Notes under the pieces: generated by a model
What the model saw: only the letters and a program-made list of their open reading frames with translations
What the model was told of the DNA's origin: nothing
Database searches by the model: none
Shown here: in pieces, positions 1 through 8,313 of the stretch
Position numbering within the stretch: the stretch's first letter is position 1
How the letters are laid out: each line of letters starts with the position of its first letter
Translations under genes and position numbers: made by a program
Assembly: GCA_035498715.1 (NCBI GenBank)
Contig: DATJZV010000068.1
Span: 76,682 to 140,681 of the forward strand
Length of the DNA: 64,000 nucleotides
Direction: 5' to 3'
From: DASPSR01 sp035498715
GTDB lineage: Bacteria > Nitrospirota > UBA9217

Positions 1-119
1 CTGTAGTCAAAGAAGATTTGAACAGGATAACAGGATTGGCAGGCTATTAAAATCCGGGTCTCTTGATCCGTCATCCGTGTGAGAGTTGGAATCGGTTGAC
101 CTTTTCATCCACCTTTATC

Positions 120-722
120 CATTCGCGCCGTAAAACACTGTCTCTTCAGGGCGAGGATATAAGGCGCCGACCTAACATGGTTAGATGCACTGTTAGGCCA
201 CTGCTTTCTGTTTGACTAATAACAAATCATCCCATACATTTGAGGTAACCGCACTACAGGGGAACAAACCCTGTTTTGTTTTTTGAAACCATAAGTATGG
301 GGTTCCGGCAAGAAGGTTGCCGGGCAAAACTTCTGCCGTCCAAGAAATAACTATGACACCGGATCATGAATTTCGCTAAATCTACAGGTCGCGATGCATA
401 TGCTCGCGGTACCCCAACGATCAACGTTGGTAACCTTAAGAACAATGGTTTAGCAAAAATCCGTGGTGTCATAATTAGCGCATCTGTACAAAAGGTATCT
501 CCCGAAACCAACAGGTGGTTTTTGGAGTAGTGGCTGCTTGGCACAGCCTGCAGTCAACCGGTTCGCCCGGAGAAACACCAGACCATCTGCATCAGTCCAT
601 GAACCGGAGACGCGGCAAACATCTCTGCCGCATCTGCAAACAGGATCAGCTTTGGCTCTCAGTAGCTGTAGAGCCTGATTCAGGAATCCTCGGCCTTTGA
701 GGCCGGGGAGGATGTCAAGCAT
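120..722 (+). mobile_element. Relic of an IS200/IS605 (TnpB-type) element
   Basis: No intact transposase is present. Two end-like segments remain. At 680-715 a hairpin (stem CCTCGGCC / GGCCGGGG, loop TTTGA) is followed by AGGATGTCAA, the usual look of the 3' end of TnpB-carrying IS605 elements. At 124-160 a decayed copy of a GCCGTAAA...CTTCAGGGCG segment matches a better-preserved copy at 45349-45389. Between them lies only non-coding or decayed sequence; a 61-codon frame at 515-700 may be a scrambled tnpB tail. The stretch 1-120 holds only short degenerate motifs of the AACAGGAT / ATCCGTGTG kind. The family assignment rests on the end hairpins, not on a protein. Confidence 0.5.
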
Positions 723-749
723 AATTCTATCAAAGTGTAATATAGAATC

Positions 750-935
750 ATGTCAAAAGCCACAAGCATCGAGCAGGCACAAAGCGAAAAGACCAAAAAA
801 ACAGCGAAAACCCACAGCGCTGAAGGTTTTACACCCTGCAGTCAGGATATGACCATATGCGGGGATTGCGAAGGGAACCGTGCGAAGAAGAAGTGCCCAC
901 GGTTAAAGGAGTGGCTGGCGAAGAGAGGGGGATGA
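750..935 (+). CDS. Small cysteine-containing protein, unknown function
   Basis: A 61-residue protein with a Lys/Ser/Thr-rich N-terminal half and a compact C-terminal half holding four Cys (CSQDMTICGDC, then KKKC), which could bind a metal. I do not recognise the family. The start ATG lies just after the IS605-like hairpin with no Shine-Dalgarno sequence; a weak -10-like TAATAT ends 6 nt upstream. A further 21-codon frame (MTPQEALL..., 932-997) overlaps its stop in ATGA fashion, but nothing else supports that one. The clustering of the Cys residues is the main reason to believe the gene is real. Confidence 0.45.
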   Translation: MSKATSIEQAQSEKTKKTAKTHSAEGFTPCSQDMTICGDCEGNRAKKKCPRLKEWLAKRGG

Positions 936-1095
936 CGCCGCAAGAAGCGCTGCTCATTAATATTTATAACTGCATATCATCAAAAGAACATTTTTAAGAG
1001 ATGTCCTATCCAATCATATTCCTTGCCAAAGTGTCCTGCCGTTAAGGTCGATCATTATTCACAAACAATAAGATTAAACGTCAACAAGGTCGAGA

Positions 1096-1124
1096 TTGTA
1101 TTTACCCGAAATTAACGGTATAAT
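1096..1124 (+). promoter_or_regulatory. Sigma70-type promoter of rluB
   Basis: -35 TTGTAT (1096-1101), 17-nt spacer, consensus -10 TATAAT (1119-1124). The rluB ATG begins 8 nt after the -10 box, so the predicted transcript starts at or within 1-2 nt of the start codon. Confidence 0.6.
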
Positions 1125-1132
1125 TAAAAACT

Positions 1133-2530
1133 ATGGAAGAACGATTACAAAAGATCATATCTGCCGCAGGAGTGGCATCGCGCCGTTCCGCGGAACAGCT
1201 TATCATTGAAGGGAGGGTGCGCGTAAACGGCAAGGTGGTGACCGAGCTCGGGGCCAAGGCCGATGCGAGCAATGACCATATTAAGGTCGACGGTAAGCTC
1301 ATCAACCCCAAACAGCCGCGGACCTACATCGTGCTGAACAAGCCCGCGGGCTATGTCACGACCATGTCAGATCCCGAAGGACGACCCACGGTGCAGGACC
1401 TGCTCAAAGGCATCAAGACCCGCGTCTATCCCGTCGGCAGGCTGGACTACAATACCGAGGGACTGCTGCTCATGACAAACGACGGGGACTTCGCGCACCT
1501 GATCACGCACCCGAAACATGAATTTCCAAAGACCTATCTGGCGAAGGTCAAGGGGGTGCTTGATGATCAGGCGATCGTGATGCTTGAAAAGGGGATATTC
1601 CTTCAGGACGGCAAGACCGCGCCCGCGAAGATCAAAAAAATCCGGAAGGAAGAAATGAACTCCTGGGTAGAGATTACGATCCATGAGGGGCGGAAGCGCC
1701 AGGTGCGACGCATGTTCGACCATGTGGGTCGTTCGGTGATCAAGCTCAAGAGGATCAGAACGGGCGGCCTGTCGCTCGGAGATCTCCCTGAAGGAAGATT
1801 CCGTCACCTAACGCTTGACGAAGTTAAGACGCTGAGGGAGACTGCCCTGAAAACAGATGACAGCGGTCAGCACATCCGAGTATATAAGCCTGCAGTCAAA
1901 GCTCAGCGGACAGCGGAAGGCGTAAGTCGAAGGACGGTGGATGAAGGACGCCACAGGACGGTTGCCAAAACGCATGGAACTGAAGATAGACTAAGCTCGC
2001 GAGAGGGTAGCAGTCGTCAGTCAAAATTCAGAGGCCAGAGGACTGGTGAAGGCCGGGTTAGGCGCCCAGCGACAAGGATCATGCGGGATACGAGGAGAGG
2101 GCGAAGGCGGAACCAAGATCCAGAGCCAAATCAGGGTGTGCGACGAGGAATAAGCGGCACGGACAGAAGTGAACGTCAGGACAGCTTAATTACACGGCGA
2201 GGCAGCGGCCCGAGGCTGGATGTCAGGAGACAGCATTCAGGCGAAAGCCGTAGCACATGGTCCGGACGTGAGACGAAGAGCAAGGGCCCGGGCGGATACA
2301 CGGGAAACTTCAGCGTTCGCGGAGAGAGCGGCCATAGCCCAGCAACAAAATCGGCCATCCGCAAGCCTGAAAGGGGGACCGCCACGTGGAGACCGAAGGT
2401 CAAGCGAAAACTGGGACAAAAGTTCAGCAACCAGGGGCCAATGTCCGGGGGCGGAGGGCCATCCCAAGGAGCGAGGCCAGAGTCGAGGGGCTGGGGGAGA
2501 GGCGTCGGCAAGAGAGGGCCAAGACGCTAG
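1133..2530 (+). CDS. rluB: 23S rRNA pseudouridine synthase, RluB/RsuA family, with long basic tail
   Basis: Converts a uridine to pseudouridine in large-subunit rRNA (E. coli RluB acts at U2605). Residues 1-60 form an S4 RNA-binding domain. The catalytic core spans about 64-235 and includes the family motif GRLDYNTEGLLL with catalytic Asp105. Residues after about 240 (roughly 225 aa) are a low-complexity tail rich in Arg, Gly, Ser and Lys. E. coli RluB (291 aa) has a much shorter basic tail, so this 465-aa protein is unusually long. The tail is probably disordered and RNA-binding. No ribosome-binding site precedes the ATG, in keeping with the leaderless promoter. RluB over RsuA/RluF is inferred from the tail and overall layout. 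Confidence 0.9.
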   Translation: MEERLQKIISAAGVASRRSAEQLIIEGRVRVNGKVVTELGAKADASNDHIKVDGKLINPKQPRTYIVLNKPAGYVTTMSDPEGRPTVQDLLKGIKTRVYPVGRLDYNTEGLLLMTNDGDFAHLITHPKHEFPKTYLAKVKGVLDDQAIVMLEKGIFLQDGKTAPAKIKKIRKEEMNSWVEITIHEGRKRQVRRMFDHVGRSVIKLKRIRTGGLSLGDLPEGRFRHLTLDEVKTLRETALKTDDSGQHIRVYKPAVKAQRTAEGVSRRTVDEGRHRTVAKTHGTEDRLSSREGSSRQSKFRGQRTGEGRVRRPATRIMRDTRRGRRRNQDPEPNQGVRRGISGTDRSERQDSLITRRGSGPRLDVRRQHSGESRSTWSGRETKSKGPGGYTGNFSVRGESGHSPATKSAIRKPERGTATWRPKVKRKLGQKFSNQGPMSGGGGPSQGARPESRGWGRGVGKRGPRR

Positions 2531-2579
2531 ATGAGAATAATCCGGAAATCATAGGTCGAGGTGCATAGCGCGAGGGAGT

Positions 2580-2692
2580 TAACAATAATTATCAGGCATC
2601 AATAATCAAATAAACGCCAATGGTCAAACGACAATGATCAATAATATAATGTGTTTGGGCCTTGAGATTTGGTTATTATTTGTCATATGAGT
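2580..2692. repeat. Degenerate intergenic repeat (AATCAAA / CAATGATCAA type)
   Basis: AT-rich spacer made of reiterated short words (AATAATCAAAT, CCAATGGTCAAA, ACAATGATCAATAAT) ending in TTTGGGCCTTGAGATTTGGTTATTATTTG. The same style of wording recurs at 51570-51700. No coding potential is seen. Confidence 0.4.
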
Positions 2693-2715
2693 TTTGACGA
2701 TTGGAGCTTTACTCT

Positions 2716-3000
2716 ATGGAGACTCTTCGCGCACAGGTGATCATCCACGGGATGGTGCAGGGCGTGTTCTTCCGCGCCAGCACCAGGGACGAGGCCGTTC
2801 GGCTCGGCGTCGGAGGCTGGGTCAGGAATCTTCCTGACGGCGCGGTGCAGGCGCTCTTCGAAGGGGAGAAGAAAAAGGTCGAGGAGATCGTCGGTTGGTG
2901 CCACAAAGGCCCCTCCGGTGCGCGAGTGAGCAAGGTTGATATTTTCTGGGAACCATATAAAGGAGAATATACGCATTTCGATATCCGCTATGGCAGGTAG
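2716..3000 (+). CDS. acyP: Acylphosphatase
   Basis: Small cytosolic enzyme that hydrolyses acyl phosphates such as acetyl or carbamoyl phosphate. The 94-aa product covers the whole family. It carries the signature GMVQGVFFR with phosphate-binding Arg20 and GWVRNLPDG with catalytic Asn38. The ATG at 2716 is chosen over an upstream in-frame TTG at 2701 because GGAG sits 9 nt before it and the family begins here. Its stop overlaps the ATG of the following lipoprotein gene by 11 nt, so the two are probably translationally coupled. Confidence 0.93.
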   Translation: METLRAQVIIHGMVQGVFFRASTRDEAVRLGVGGWVRNLPDGAVQALFEGEKKKVEEIVGWCHKGPSGARVSKVDIFWEPYKGEYTHFDIRYGR

Positions 3001-3709
3001 ATCCCTTTTGCTAGGCTTGGCTGTCATCCTCGGCCTAATATCATGCAGGGCAGAGAAGCCGCAAGCTCCCAGGAAGTACACACCTGTCGTGATTGTGAAG
3101 CCGAAGCCCCCGGTGCTTACCCAAGATCAACGCGCAGAGCTTGATTTTCCTCCCGCGATACTATCTCAGATAGAGCTTGCCGCAGGTGCAGAGGCTGAGC
3201 CCTTCTTTATTACTGTCGTCATCCCCTCGGAAAATCTGAAGGGCGAAAAAAGTATTGAAAAAGACAAGCTCGCGGGTTTTAGCGTGCACACCAAAAAAGC
3301 CGATGAAATCATTTCTTCTTTCCGATCGGCCCTCCGCGCTAAAGGATACCTCCTCTTCAGGAGCCGTAAGGGCTACGGCACGTTGCCGGACATCGTCACG
3401 GTGATCAAGGGCAACAGCACCTATGACATCCTGAAGATCCAGGGGACAGAGGCGACGAACTACCAGTTGGACACTAAAGAGATCATTACGTGGCTCAAAG
3501 AACAGCAGAAACATGCCTCCTTCGTGATAACAGGAGCGGGGACGGACTGGCTTGAAGCGCGATTCATCAAGCCGCCCACAAACATGCAGGCTTTTGCCCG
3601 GATCGTCCGGTCTTTTGCTCCAGACGTTATCGATCCGGAAAAGGGGACCGTCGACAAGCTGGCGGAGCGGATGGAGAAGATGAACGGATTTTACCTCAAA
3701 TGGGATTGA
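2990..3709 (+). CDS. Lipoprotein with DUF4253-like C-terminal domain
   Basis: A 239-aa protein starting with a lipoprotein signal: hydrophobic stretch then L-I-S-C with lipidated Cys19. The C-terminal 110 residues follow the DUF4253 pattern: a strand with YDILKIQGTEATNYQ, then WLKEQQKH, a W-L-E-A-R-F strand, and a closing PDVIDPEKGTVDKLAERM helix ending in F/Y-L-x-W-D. DUF4253 proteins have no established activity. The ATG overlaps the end of acyP; an alternative start in the same frame at 2936 would bury the signal peptide, so it is rejected. The membrane address is unusual for the domain as I know it, since many relatives are cytosolic. Confidence 0.75.
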   Translation: MAGRSLLLGLAVILGLISCRAEKPQAPRKYTPVVIVKPKPPVLTQDQRAELDFPPAILSQIELAAGAEAEPFFITVVIPSENLKGEKSIEKDKLAGFSVHTKKADEIISSFRSALRAKGYLLFRSRKGYGTLPDIVTVIKGNSTYDILKIQGTEATNYQLDTKEIITWLKEQQKHASFVITGAGTDWLEARFIKPPTNMQAFARIVRSFAPDVIDPEKGTVDKLAERMEKMNGFYLKWD

Positions 3710-3717
3710 TCTGACCC

Positions 3718-4644
3718 ATGGTGAATGACAGCCCTCAATGTTCAGCAAAGACAAGACCAGTCAAAAAAATAATTATGAACATTCTCCTCTCTGTCCTCCT
3801 TCTGACAATCGTCCTGCCCTTCATCCTCGTCTATGCGAATACCCACCCTACGCGGTATACTCTTCACGTCGCGCCATCCGAATACCAGGCAGATTATGAA
3901 ACGATATCTTTTGTCAGCGCGGATGGTGTCCCTTTAAAGGGATGGCTCGTCAAGCCGCCTCATTCCCGGACAAAGTCTCCGGCCATAATCATCTGCCACG
4001 GCGTAAGCGCGAATAAATCCGATTTTACCGAACTCGCGGCATCACTCGCCAAGCGGGGATATTTTGTGCTCCTATTCGATTTCCGGGCGCACGGAGAGAG
4101 CGGCGGCAGCAGATCGTCGCTCGGTTACCATGAGCAGAAGGATGTTCTCGCGGCCCTCAGCATGCTCAAATCGCGCGAGGACATTGATCTCGAGCGTATC
4201 GGTATCTATGGGTTCTCCATGGGGGGTACCACGGCAATCCTTACTGCGGCACAATCCGGCGCATTCTCCGCCATCGTGGCTGACAGCGCATTTACGAGCC
4301 TCAAGGACCAGGCAAGGACCGCTGTCACAAGCTTCTACCACCTTCCATCGTTTCCATTCCTTCATCTCGCTGTTATTGGTTACGAGCTCTACTTCCTGAC
4401 CCGGGTTGAGAACATCGCGCCAATAAATGTGATAGCTAAGATATCTCCTATGCCCATTCTCATCATCGCTGGAGAGGGGGACAAACTCATTCCCGCAGAA
4501 AACGGGCAGCAACTCTTTGCTGCGGCAGGCGAGCCAAAAGAGCTCTGGATCATCCCTGTCTCGGACCATGGCGGTACGGTCGTAGCTGCGGGAAGCATGT
4601 ATGGGAAAAAAGTGGGGGAGTTTTTTGATACGCACCTGAGATAG
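3718..4644 (+). CDS. Membrane-anchored alpha/beta hydrolase
   Basis: A 308-aa serine hydrolase of the alpha/beta fold, with a hydrophobic N-terminal anchor (residues 17-40) placing the catalytic domain outside the cytoplasm. The triad is visible: nucleophile Ser167 in GFSMGG, Asp255 in GEGDKLIP, His284 in SDHGG. An ICHGVSANK strand carries the oxyanion HG motif. The sequence resembles YqkD/BAAT-like peptidases and esterases; the substrate is unknown. It starts 8 nt after the DUF4253 lipoprotein gene and is probably co-transcribed with acyP. An ATG at 3775 (residue 20) is a possible alternative start that would shorten the cytosolic tail. Confidence 0.85.
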   Translation: MVNDSPQCSAKTRPVKKIIMNILLSVLLLTIVLPFILVYANTHPTRYTLHVAPSEYQADYETISFVSADGVPLKGWLVKPPHSRTKSPAIIICHGVSANKSDFTELAASLAKRGYFVLLFDFRAHGESGGSRSSLGYHEQKDVLAALSMLKSREDIDLERIGIYGFSMGGTTAILTAAQSGAFSAIVADSAFTSLKDQARTAVTSFYHLPSFPFLHLAVIGYELYFLTRVENIAPINVIAKISPMPILIIAGEGDKLIPAENGQQLFAAAGEPKELWIIPVSDHGGTVVAAGSMYGKKVGEFFDTHLR

Positions 4645-4759
4645 CATTCGCTACAGAAGCACAGACGAGTACGGAGGTCGTATCGTTACTGATTTTGTCG
4701 ATAATTTATTTTCCCCACGGCCGATCGTTATTCCGAATCCAAGGAAGCCGCGTCTTGTT

Positions 4760-4788
4760 TTGACATGATTGCATTTTTACGATAAGAT
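4760..4788 (+). promoter_or_regulatory. Sigma70-type promoter of tsaB, leaderless
   Basis: Consensus -35 TTGACA (4760-4765), 17-nt spacer, -10 TAAGAT (4783-4788). The GTG start of tsaB lies 6 nt after the -10 box, so the mRNA should begin essentially at the start codon. Confidence 0.75.
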
Positions 4789-4794
4789 ACTTCT

Positions 4795-5493
4795 GTGAAC
4801 ATCCTTGGCATCGAGACATCTACAAGAACCGGCAGCGTCGCTATCGTTTCCGAAGAGGGCGTCGTGGCTCAGTACAGTCTGAACATCGAGGTGACGCACT
4901 CTGAAAGATTAATGTCCACCGTCGACCGTGTGCTCAAGGACACGGGACTCGCGGTACACGATCTCGACGGTTTTTCCGTGGCTATCGGGCCGGGCTCATT
5001 CACGGGCCTCAGGATCGGTCTGTCCACGGTCAAGGGGCTTGCGCTCGCAACAGGCAAGCCGATCGCTGCCGTGCCTACGCTCCAAGCGCTCGCGTGGAAC
5101 CTGCCGTATTCTGTATACCCTGTCTGTCCCCTTCTCGATGCCCGCAAGAACGAGGTGTATGCCGCGCTCTACCGATTCGCTGGGACAACGCTGGTACAGG
5201 TCCTGCCGGAGACTGCGATTTCCATTCTCAGGCTCGCTGAACAGATCAGTGAAAAAGTGGTGTTCACCGGAGAGGGGTCTCGAATCTACCGAAACGGAAT
5301 TCAGGATCTGTTCGGTGAGCGGGCGGTGTTCGCTCCGCATTCCGCAGTTCTCCCATCCGGGGCGAAGGTCGCGGAGATAGGGCTGGACATGATAAAAAGC
5401 GGGAGGCAGGCTGAACCGGACAGATTGACACCTTTGTACATTCGCAGACCTGAGGCCGAGGTGGCGTGGGAAAAGAAGGAGAAATCACGATAG
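4795..5493 (+). CDS. tsaB: tRNA threonylcarbamoyladenosine biosynthesis protein TsaB
   Basis: Non-catalytic partner of TsaD in formation of t6A37 in ANN-decoding tRNAs. The 232-aa protein has the ASKHA fold hallmarks: N-terminal ILGIETST strand and AIGPGSFTGLRIGLS (residues 63-77), the TsaD-docking and nucleotide region. It uses a GTG start with no ribosome-binding site; the promoter places the transcript start at the GTG. It overlaps rimI by 28 nt, the common tsaB-rimI order in bacteria. Confidence 0.95.
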   Translation: MNILGIETSTRTGSVAIVSEEGVVAQYSLNIEVTHSERLMSTVDRVLKDTGLAVHDLDGFSVAIGPGSFTGLRIGLSTVKGLALATGKPIAAVPTLQALAWNLPYSVYPVCPLLDARKNEVYAALYRFAGTTLVQVLPETAISILRLAEQISEKVVFTGEGSRIYRNGIQDLFGERAVFAPHSAVLPSGAKVAEIGLDMIKSGRQAEPDRLTPLYIRRPEAEVAWEKKEKSR

Positions 5494-5969
5494 ACTTCAT
5501 GAGGAAGGTGGACATTGACCAGGTCCTCGCCATCGAGCGGACCTCTTTCAGCATGCCCTGGTCTCGGAACCTTTTCCTGTCAGAGTTCCGCAGTCCCCTT
5601 GTCTCTACCCTTTTTGTCTCGCTCTCAAGCACGACACCCAAGCGTATAGTGACGGGCTATATCGTATTCTGGCTTGTGGCTGATGAGATGCACATCTTGA
5701 ACCTTGCCGTTGCGCCGGGACAGAGGCAGCGTGGGATAGCCAGGCGTCTCGTACTCACCGGGATCAGGCATGCCTATGCCAAAGGCGCCCGCCGGGCATT
5801 TCTAGAAGTGAGGTCCTCGAATATGTTTGCCCAGAGGCTTTATTCGAGTCTGGGATTTACCGGCACTTCCGTAAGGAGAAACTACTATGATTCACCGGTA
5901 GAGGATGCTGTAGTAATGACGCTCGAGCATGGCGCATTCCTGAGTCTTGCCGAGCGCAAAGAACTATGA
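5466..5969 (+). CDS. rimI: Ribosomal protein S18-alanine N-acetyltransferase RimI
   Basis: GNAT-family N-alpha-acetyltransferase; RimI acetylates ribosomal protein S18. The acetyl-CoA-binding loop reads RQRGIARRL (Q/RxxGxG/A pattern) after the strand HILNLAVAP, and the C-terminal motif B has AQRLYSSLGF followed by RNYY. The 167-aa size fits. The GTG at 5466 lies inside tsaB; an ATG at 5499 just after the tsaB stop is a plausible alternative, shorter by 11 residues. It shares the tsaB transcript. Confidence 0.92.
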   Translation: MGKEGEITIDFMRKVDIDQVLAIERTSFSMPWSRNLFLSEFRSPLVSTLFVSLSSTTPKRIVTGYIVFWLVADEMHILNLAVAPGQRQRGIARRLVLTGIRHAYAKGARRAFLEVRSSNMFAQRLYSSLGFTGTSVRRNYYDSPVEDAVVMTLEHGAFLSLAERKEL

Positions 5970-6098
5970 TAACAAATTGTTTTTAAAGCTATTTTAGGTG
6001 CTTGCCTTTTTTATGGAAATGTGCTAAATACTTTAATAAGAAAAATGCTCTTCGCACAACCTTCTCATCTACATTAAACCCTAAAGGAGGGCTGCATT

Positions 6099-6335
6099 AT
6101 GAATGTGGAGGTAAAAGAAGAAGTACTTAGGGAAAAACTCAGGGTGGAGAATCCTGAGTTTCAGAAATGGGAGCAGGAACATAGGAAGCTGGAAGACACT
6201 TTAATGAGTTTTGAGTCCCACCGGTACCTCACTCCTGAAGAAGAGATGGAGCGGAAACGGCTCCAGAAGCTGAAACTGGCGGCGAAAGATAGGATGATGG
6301 AAATACTCAGGCGTTCGAGAGTCGGGCAGGCCTGA
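6099..6335 (+). CDS. DUF465 (YdcH-like) small helical protein
   Basis: A 78-aa, highly charged, predicted two-helix protein with the family pattern: PEFQKWEQEHRKLE, a turn, then LTPEEEMERKRLQKLKL and a basic end. DUF465/YdcH proteins are common in proteobacteria and Nitrospirota and have no settled function. A strong ribosome-binding site (AAAGGAGGG at 6082) precedes the ATG. The gene is followed at once by two intrinsic terminators and stands alone between rimI and ilvD. Confidence 0.85.
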   Translation: MNVEVKEEVLREKLRVENPEFQKWEQEHRKLEDTLMSFESHRYLTPEEEMERKRLQKLKLAAKDRMMEILRRSRVGQA

Positions 6336-6344
6336 GAGCGTGGA

Positions 6345-6380
6345 GGCAAGGTAAAAGAAACCTTGCCTTTTATGTTTTTT
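6345..6380 (+). terminator. Intrinsic terminator after the DUF465 gene
   Basis: Perfect 8-bp stem GGCAAGGT / ACCTTGCC with a 7-nt A/G loop, followed by a T-rich run. Confidence 0.8.
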
Positions 6381-6400
6381 CCTCCTAAAGGGACGAGAGA

Positions 6401-6438
6401 ATCCCTCTTTACAAGAGAGAGTAAAGGGGGATTTTTTT
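6401..6438 (+). terminator. Second tandem intrinsic terminator
   Basis: 12-bp stem ATCCCTCTTTAC / GTAAAGGGGGAT (one G-T pair), 8-nt loop, then seven T. It lies 20 nt after the first terminator and just before the ilvD promoter, insulating the ilv operon. Confidence 0.8.
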
Positions 6439-6439
6439 A

Positions 6440-6468
6440 TTGACTCTCTTCCTGTATCTATGTTAAAA
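6440..6468 (+). promoter_or_regulatory. Candidate promoter of the ilv operon
   Basis: -35 TTGACT (6440-6445), 17-nt spacer, -10 TTAAAA (6463-6468). It would give ilvD a leader of about 145 nt. I see no leader peptide rich in Ile/Leu/Val codons, no T-box and no other riboswitch in that leader. Confidence 0.45.
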
Positions 6469-6621
6469 ATAACAAATAACGGCTTGGAAAAGTGCATCTT
6501 CTGCATTGCGCGGCGTTCTCCCTTATCACGGCGTATTTGTCTGTACGCCTCATTCGTCAGAATGTGTGCGCCCATGTGGGACTATTTTCTGTGCCGCTAA
6601 ATTTTTTTTAGGAGTGCTAAT

Positions 6622-8274
6622 TTGAGAAGTGACAGGATCAAGAAAGGCCTGGAGCGCGCGCCGCACAGGTCTCTTTTGTTTGCAACGGGGATCACGAGAA
6701 GTGAACTCGACAAGCCCATGATTGGCATTGCGACGAGCTTTACGGACCTGATACCGGGCCACATCGGCATGCGCGATTTGGAACGGTTCATCGAAAAAGG
6801 CGTGCACACAGGCGGTGGATGGCCGCTTTTCTTCGGCCTGCCAGGCATCTGCGATGGTATCGCCATGGGGCATATGGGCATGCATTATTCGTTGCCGTCC
6901 CGAGAACTCATAGCAGACATTGTGGAGTCAATATCCATGGCCCATGCCTTCGATGGGCTCGTATTGCTCACGAACTGTGACAAGATCACGCCGGGCATGC
7001 TCATGGCTGCGGCCCGGCTTGATATCCCGGCGATCGTCGTCACTGCCGGTCCCATGCATTCCGGCAGTTACCGCGGCAGCCGTGTGAACCTTATAAGCGC
7101 ATTCGAGGCCGTGGGAAAGGTCCGGAAGGGCGAGATGTCCGAGGCCGACCTTGCAGAGCTCGAGGTCTGTGCTTGTCCAGGTCCAGGTTCGTGCCAGGGT
7201 ATGTACACGGCGAATACTATGGCCTGCGTCACCGAGTCGCTCGGCATGAGCCTACCTGGATGCGCGACCGCGCTTGCTGTTTCGGGTGAGAAGCGGCGGA
7301 TTGCTTTTGAGAGTGGGAAACGGGTCGTCGGTCTTGTGAAGGAAGCGCTCACGCCACGGAAGATTATGACGAGGAACGCCTTTGAAAATGCTATCCGCAT
7401 TGACATGGCGCTCGGCGGCTCGACGAATACGACACTGCACATCCCCGCTATCGCACACGAGGGGGGCATCGAATTGCCGGTCGAAACCTTTGACAAGATC
7501 AGCCGTATGACTCCGCATGTGTGCAATATGCTTCCTGGCGGGCATCACTATCTCGAAGACCTCGATGCCGCAGGCGGCATCCCGGGCGTGTTGTCGCGGT
7601 TTAAGGATATGCTCAAGGATTCACCCACGGTGAGTGGCAAGTCGATTGTTGAGCTTGCGCGGTCTGGCCGAGTACTGAACGATGATGTCATCCGGTCGCT
7701 TGACAAAGCTTATCATAAAGAGGGCGGTATCGCCGTGCTGTCAGGAAATCTTGCGCCGAACGGGTCGGTGGTAAAGCAGACAGCAGTGAGCGACAAGATG
7801 ATGAAGTTCGATGGTACGGCTATCGTATTTGATTCAGAAGAAGAGGCAATGAAGGCCATTCTTGCGGGAAAGATCAAGGCAGGCCACGTGATCGTGATAC
7901 GCTACGAAGGACCGAAGGGCGGTCCTGGCATGCGTGAGATGCTATCAGCTACTTCCGCCATATCGGGCATGGGGCTTGGTGAATCCGTTGTCCTGCTAAC
8001 CGACGGGAGGTTCTCGGGCGGTACGCGCGGTCCCTGCATCGGCCACATCTCTCCCGAAGCTGCTGAAGGCGGACCTATTGCCGTAGTGCGAAACGGAGAC
8101 CGGATCGTTCTCGACATCCCGAACCGTAAGCTGGAGATTAAACTGTCCAAAACTGAAATCAAAAAACGGCTTGCAAAGTGGAAGCCGAGGGAACCAAAGA
8201 TTAGGAACGGCTGGCTCGCACGGTATGCAAAAGTGGTTACGTCGGCCAATACCGGTGCGATTGTAAAAGCATAA
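6622..8274 (+). CDS. ilvD: Dihydroxy-acid dehydratase
   Basis: Third common step of Ile/Val synthesis: dehydrates 2,3-dihydroxy-isovalerate (and the methylvalerate analogue) to the 2-keto acid using an Fe-S cluster and Mg. The 550-aa protein has the family signatures: TNCDKITPG with cluster-ligand Cys119, CPGPGSCQGMYTANTM, and the C-terminal DGRFSGGTRGPCIGH. The start is a TTG at 6622 preceded by AGGAG at a suitable distance; no ATG fits the family N-terminus. It is the first gene of the ilv run, 39 nt before ilvB. Confidence 0.96.
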   Translation: MRSDRIKKGLERAPHRSLLFATGITRSELDKPMIGIATSFTDLIPGHIGMRDLERFIEKGVHTGGGWPLFFGLPGICDGIAMGHMGMHYSLPSRELIADIVESISMAHAFDGLVLLTNCDKITPGMLMAAARLDIPAIVVTAGPMHSGSYRGSRVNLISAFEAVGKVRKGEMSEADLAELEVCACPGPGSCQGMYTANTMACVTESLGMSLPGCATALAVSGEKRRIAFESGKRVVGLVKEALTPRKIMTRNAFENAIRIDMALGGSTNTTLHIPAIAHEGGIELPVETFDKISRMTPHVCNMLPGGHHYLEDLDAAGGIPGVLSRFKDMLKDSPTVSGKSIVELARSGRVLNDDVIRSLDKAYHKEGGIAVLSGNLAPNGSVVKQTAVSDKMMKFDGTAIVFDSEEEAMKAILAGKIKAGHVIVIRYEGPKGGPGMREMLSATSAISGMGLGESVVLLTDGRFSGGTRGPCIGHISPEAAEGGPIAVVRNGDRIVLDIPNRKLEIKLSKTEIKKRLAKWKPREPKIRNGWLARYAKVVTSANTGAIVKA

Positions 8275-8313
8275 TTAAGTCGGCAAGCTGGCAACCTTTC
8301 AAAAGGTGAAAAC

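Noticed and set aside
6470..6621. T-box or leader-peptide attenuator before ilvD
   Set aside because: No T-box sequence, no run of Ile/Leu/Val codons and no terminator within the leader; both terminators lie before the promoter.
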